DNA of 64,000 bases from assembly GCF_009014635.1 (NCBI RefSeq), contig NZ_BKCF01000005.1:124001-188000 (forward strand), given 5' to 3'. Made by a program: the position numbers and the translations under genes. Source of the DNA: Patiriisocius marinistellae. Its GTDB lineage: Bacteria; Bacteroidota; Bacteroidia; Flavobacteriales; Flavobacteriaceae. The notes beneath the pieces were generated by a model. That model was not told the origin of the DNA. It worked only from the letters and a program-made list of their open reading frames with translations, and did no database searches. The number at the start of each line of letters is the position of its first letter. Position 1 is the stretch's first letter. Shown one piece after another: positions 63,687 to 64,000 of this stretch.

Positions 63687-64000
63687 TTAAGCAGTCATGT
63701 GTCTTACGGGTCTGTTTAATACAAGGTCTAAGTATAAATTTACTTTTTGTTTTAAGTCTTTACGATGCGAGATAAAATCTAAGAAACCATGTTCAAGTAC
63801 AAACTCTGCGGTTTGAAAACCTTCTGGTAATTCTTTTCCTGTAGTATCACGTACTACACGTGGGCCTGCAAAACCAATTAATGCACCTGGCTCACTTATG
63901 TTAATGTCACCAAGCATAGCGAATGATGCGGTTGTACCTCCTGTTGTAGGGTCTGTACATAATGACACGTAAGGAATTCCAGCATCTGCTAATTGTGCTA
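63687..64000 (-). CDS. accD: Acetyl-CoA carboxylase carboxyltransferase beta subunit, C-terminal part
   Basis: The frame is open to the window edge, so this is the C-terminal 104 or so residues of AccD. Signatures: [41 protein letters not shown] (carboxyltransferase core), [28 protein letters not shown]. The enzyme makes malonyl-CoA for fatty-acid synthesis. The zinc-finger N-terminus lies beyond the window. Confidence 0.95.
   Translation of the reverse strand, partial: AQLADAGIPYVSLCTDPTTGGTTASFAMLGDINISEPGALIGFAGPRVVRDTTGKELPEGFQTAEFVLEHGFLDFISHRKDLKQKVNLYLDLVLNRPVRHMTA

Overview
The window is about 64 kb of AT-rich chromosome from a member of the Bacteroidota, most probably a marine Flavobacteriaceae. 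The evidence is a SusC/SusD pair, TonB-dependent receptors, lipoproteins with a Cys-Glu/Cys-Ser start, a type IX sorting (T9SS) C-terminus on a broken gene, promoters of the TTG/TAnnTTTG type, a bacillithiol-type reductase (YpdA) and a BLUF photoreceptor. No transposase, integrase, phage module, CRISPR array or rRNA is visible. One tRNA (Arg, anticodon UCG) is present. The genus cannot be fixed from the sequence alone.

Layout. 1-8540: a uronate (probably alginate) utilisation locus on the + strand: SusC end, SusD, FadR-type GntR regulator, hexuronate-type MFS carrier, SDR reductase, KDG kinase, KDPG aldolase and a GAPDH, i.e. outer-membrane uptake to lower glycolysis. 8728-13205: minus-strand hydrolase lipoprotein, MarC, KefB/C antiporter and an AraC regulator. 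13354-21034: a redox group (nitroreductase, two quinone-type reductases, cupin, enoyl-CoA hydratase, second AraC regulator, 2OG-Fe(II) oxygenase, SDR). 21059-22425: lipoprotein, tRNA-Arg, YqeY. 22657-30647: an unusual group made of an ATP/ADP-translocase-like carrier fused to HEAT repeats, two beta-lactamase-fold serine hydrolases, and a secreted dikinase-like protein. 30944-39131: AraC regulator, BI-1, MtfA-like peptidase, YpdA, Rpe, BLUF, a candidate small RNA, an ECF sigma/anti-sigma pair and a papain-like lipoprotein peptidase.

39267-47296 is the most interesting part. It encodes a complete split phosphorelay with a heme-nitric-oxide sensor: stand-alone receiver, H-NOX, multi-PAS histidine kinase, HPt protein and a LytTR response regulator, followed by a secreted protein, an isochorismatase-fold protein lacking its usual catalytic Asp, and a second kinase with a GAF domain. 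Four promoters in this region carry 9-bp direct repeats spaced 21-22 bp, with a constant 33 bp to a Bacteroidota -7 element. That spacing is what LytTR regulators bind, so the relay and its local regulon can both be read from the DNA. Next to it (47542-51963) an OmpR-type regulator/kinase pair and a SulP transporter operon share a second, different box (ATTCTAAT at 11-bp spacing).

52053-58882: VOC protein with divergent HxlR regulator, a three-gene minus operon (PQQ-type sugar dehydrogenase, TonB receptor, alpha/beta hydrolase), and a decayed T9SS surface-protein gene whose promoter matches that of the papain-like peptidase. 59145-64000: two lipoproteins, polynucleotide phosphorylase, ribosomal protein S15 and the end of accD.
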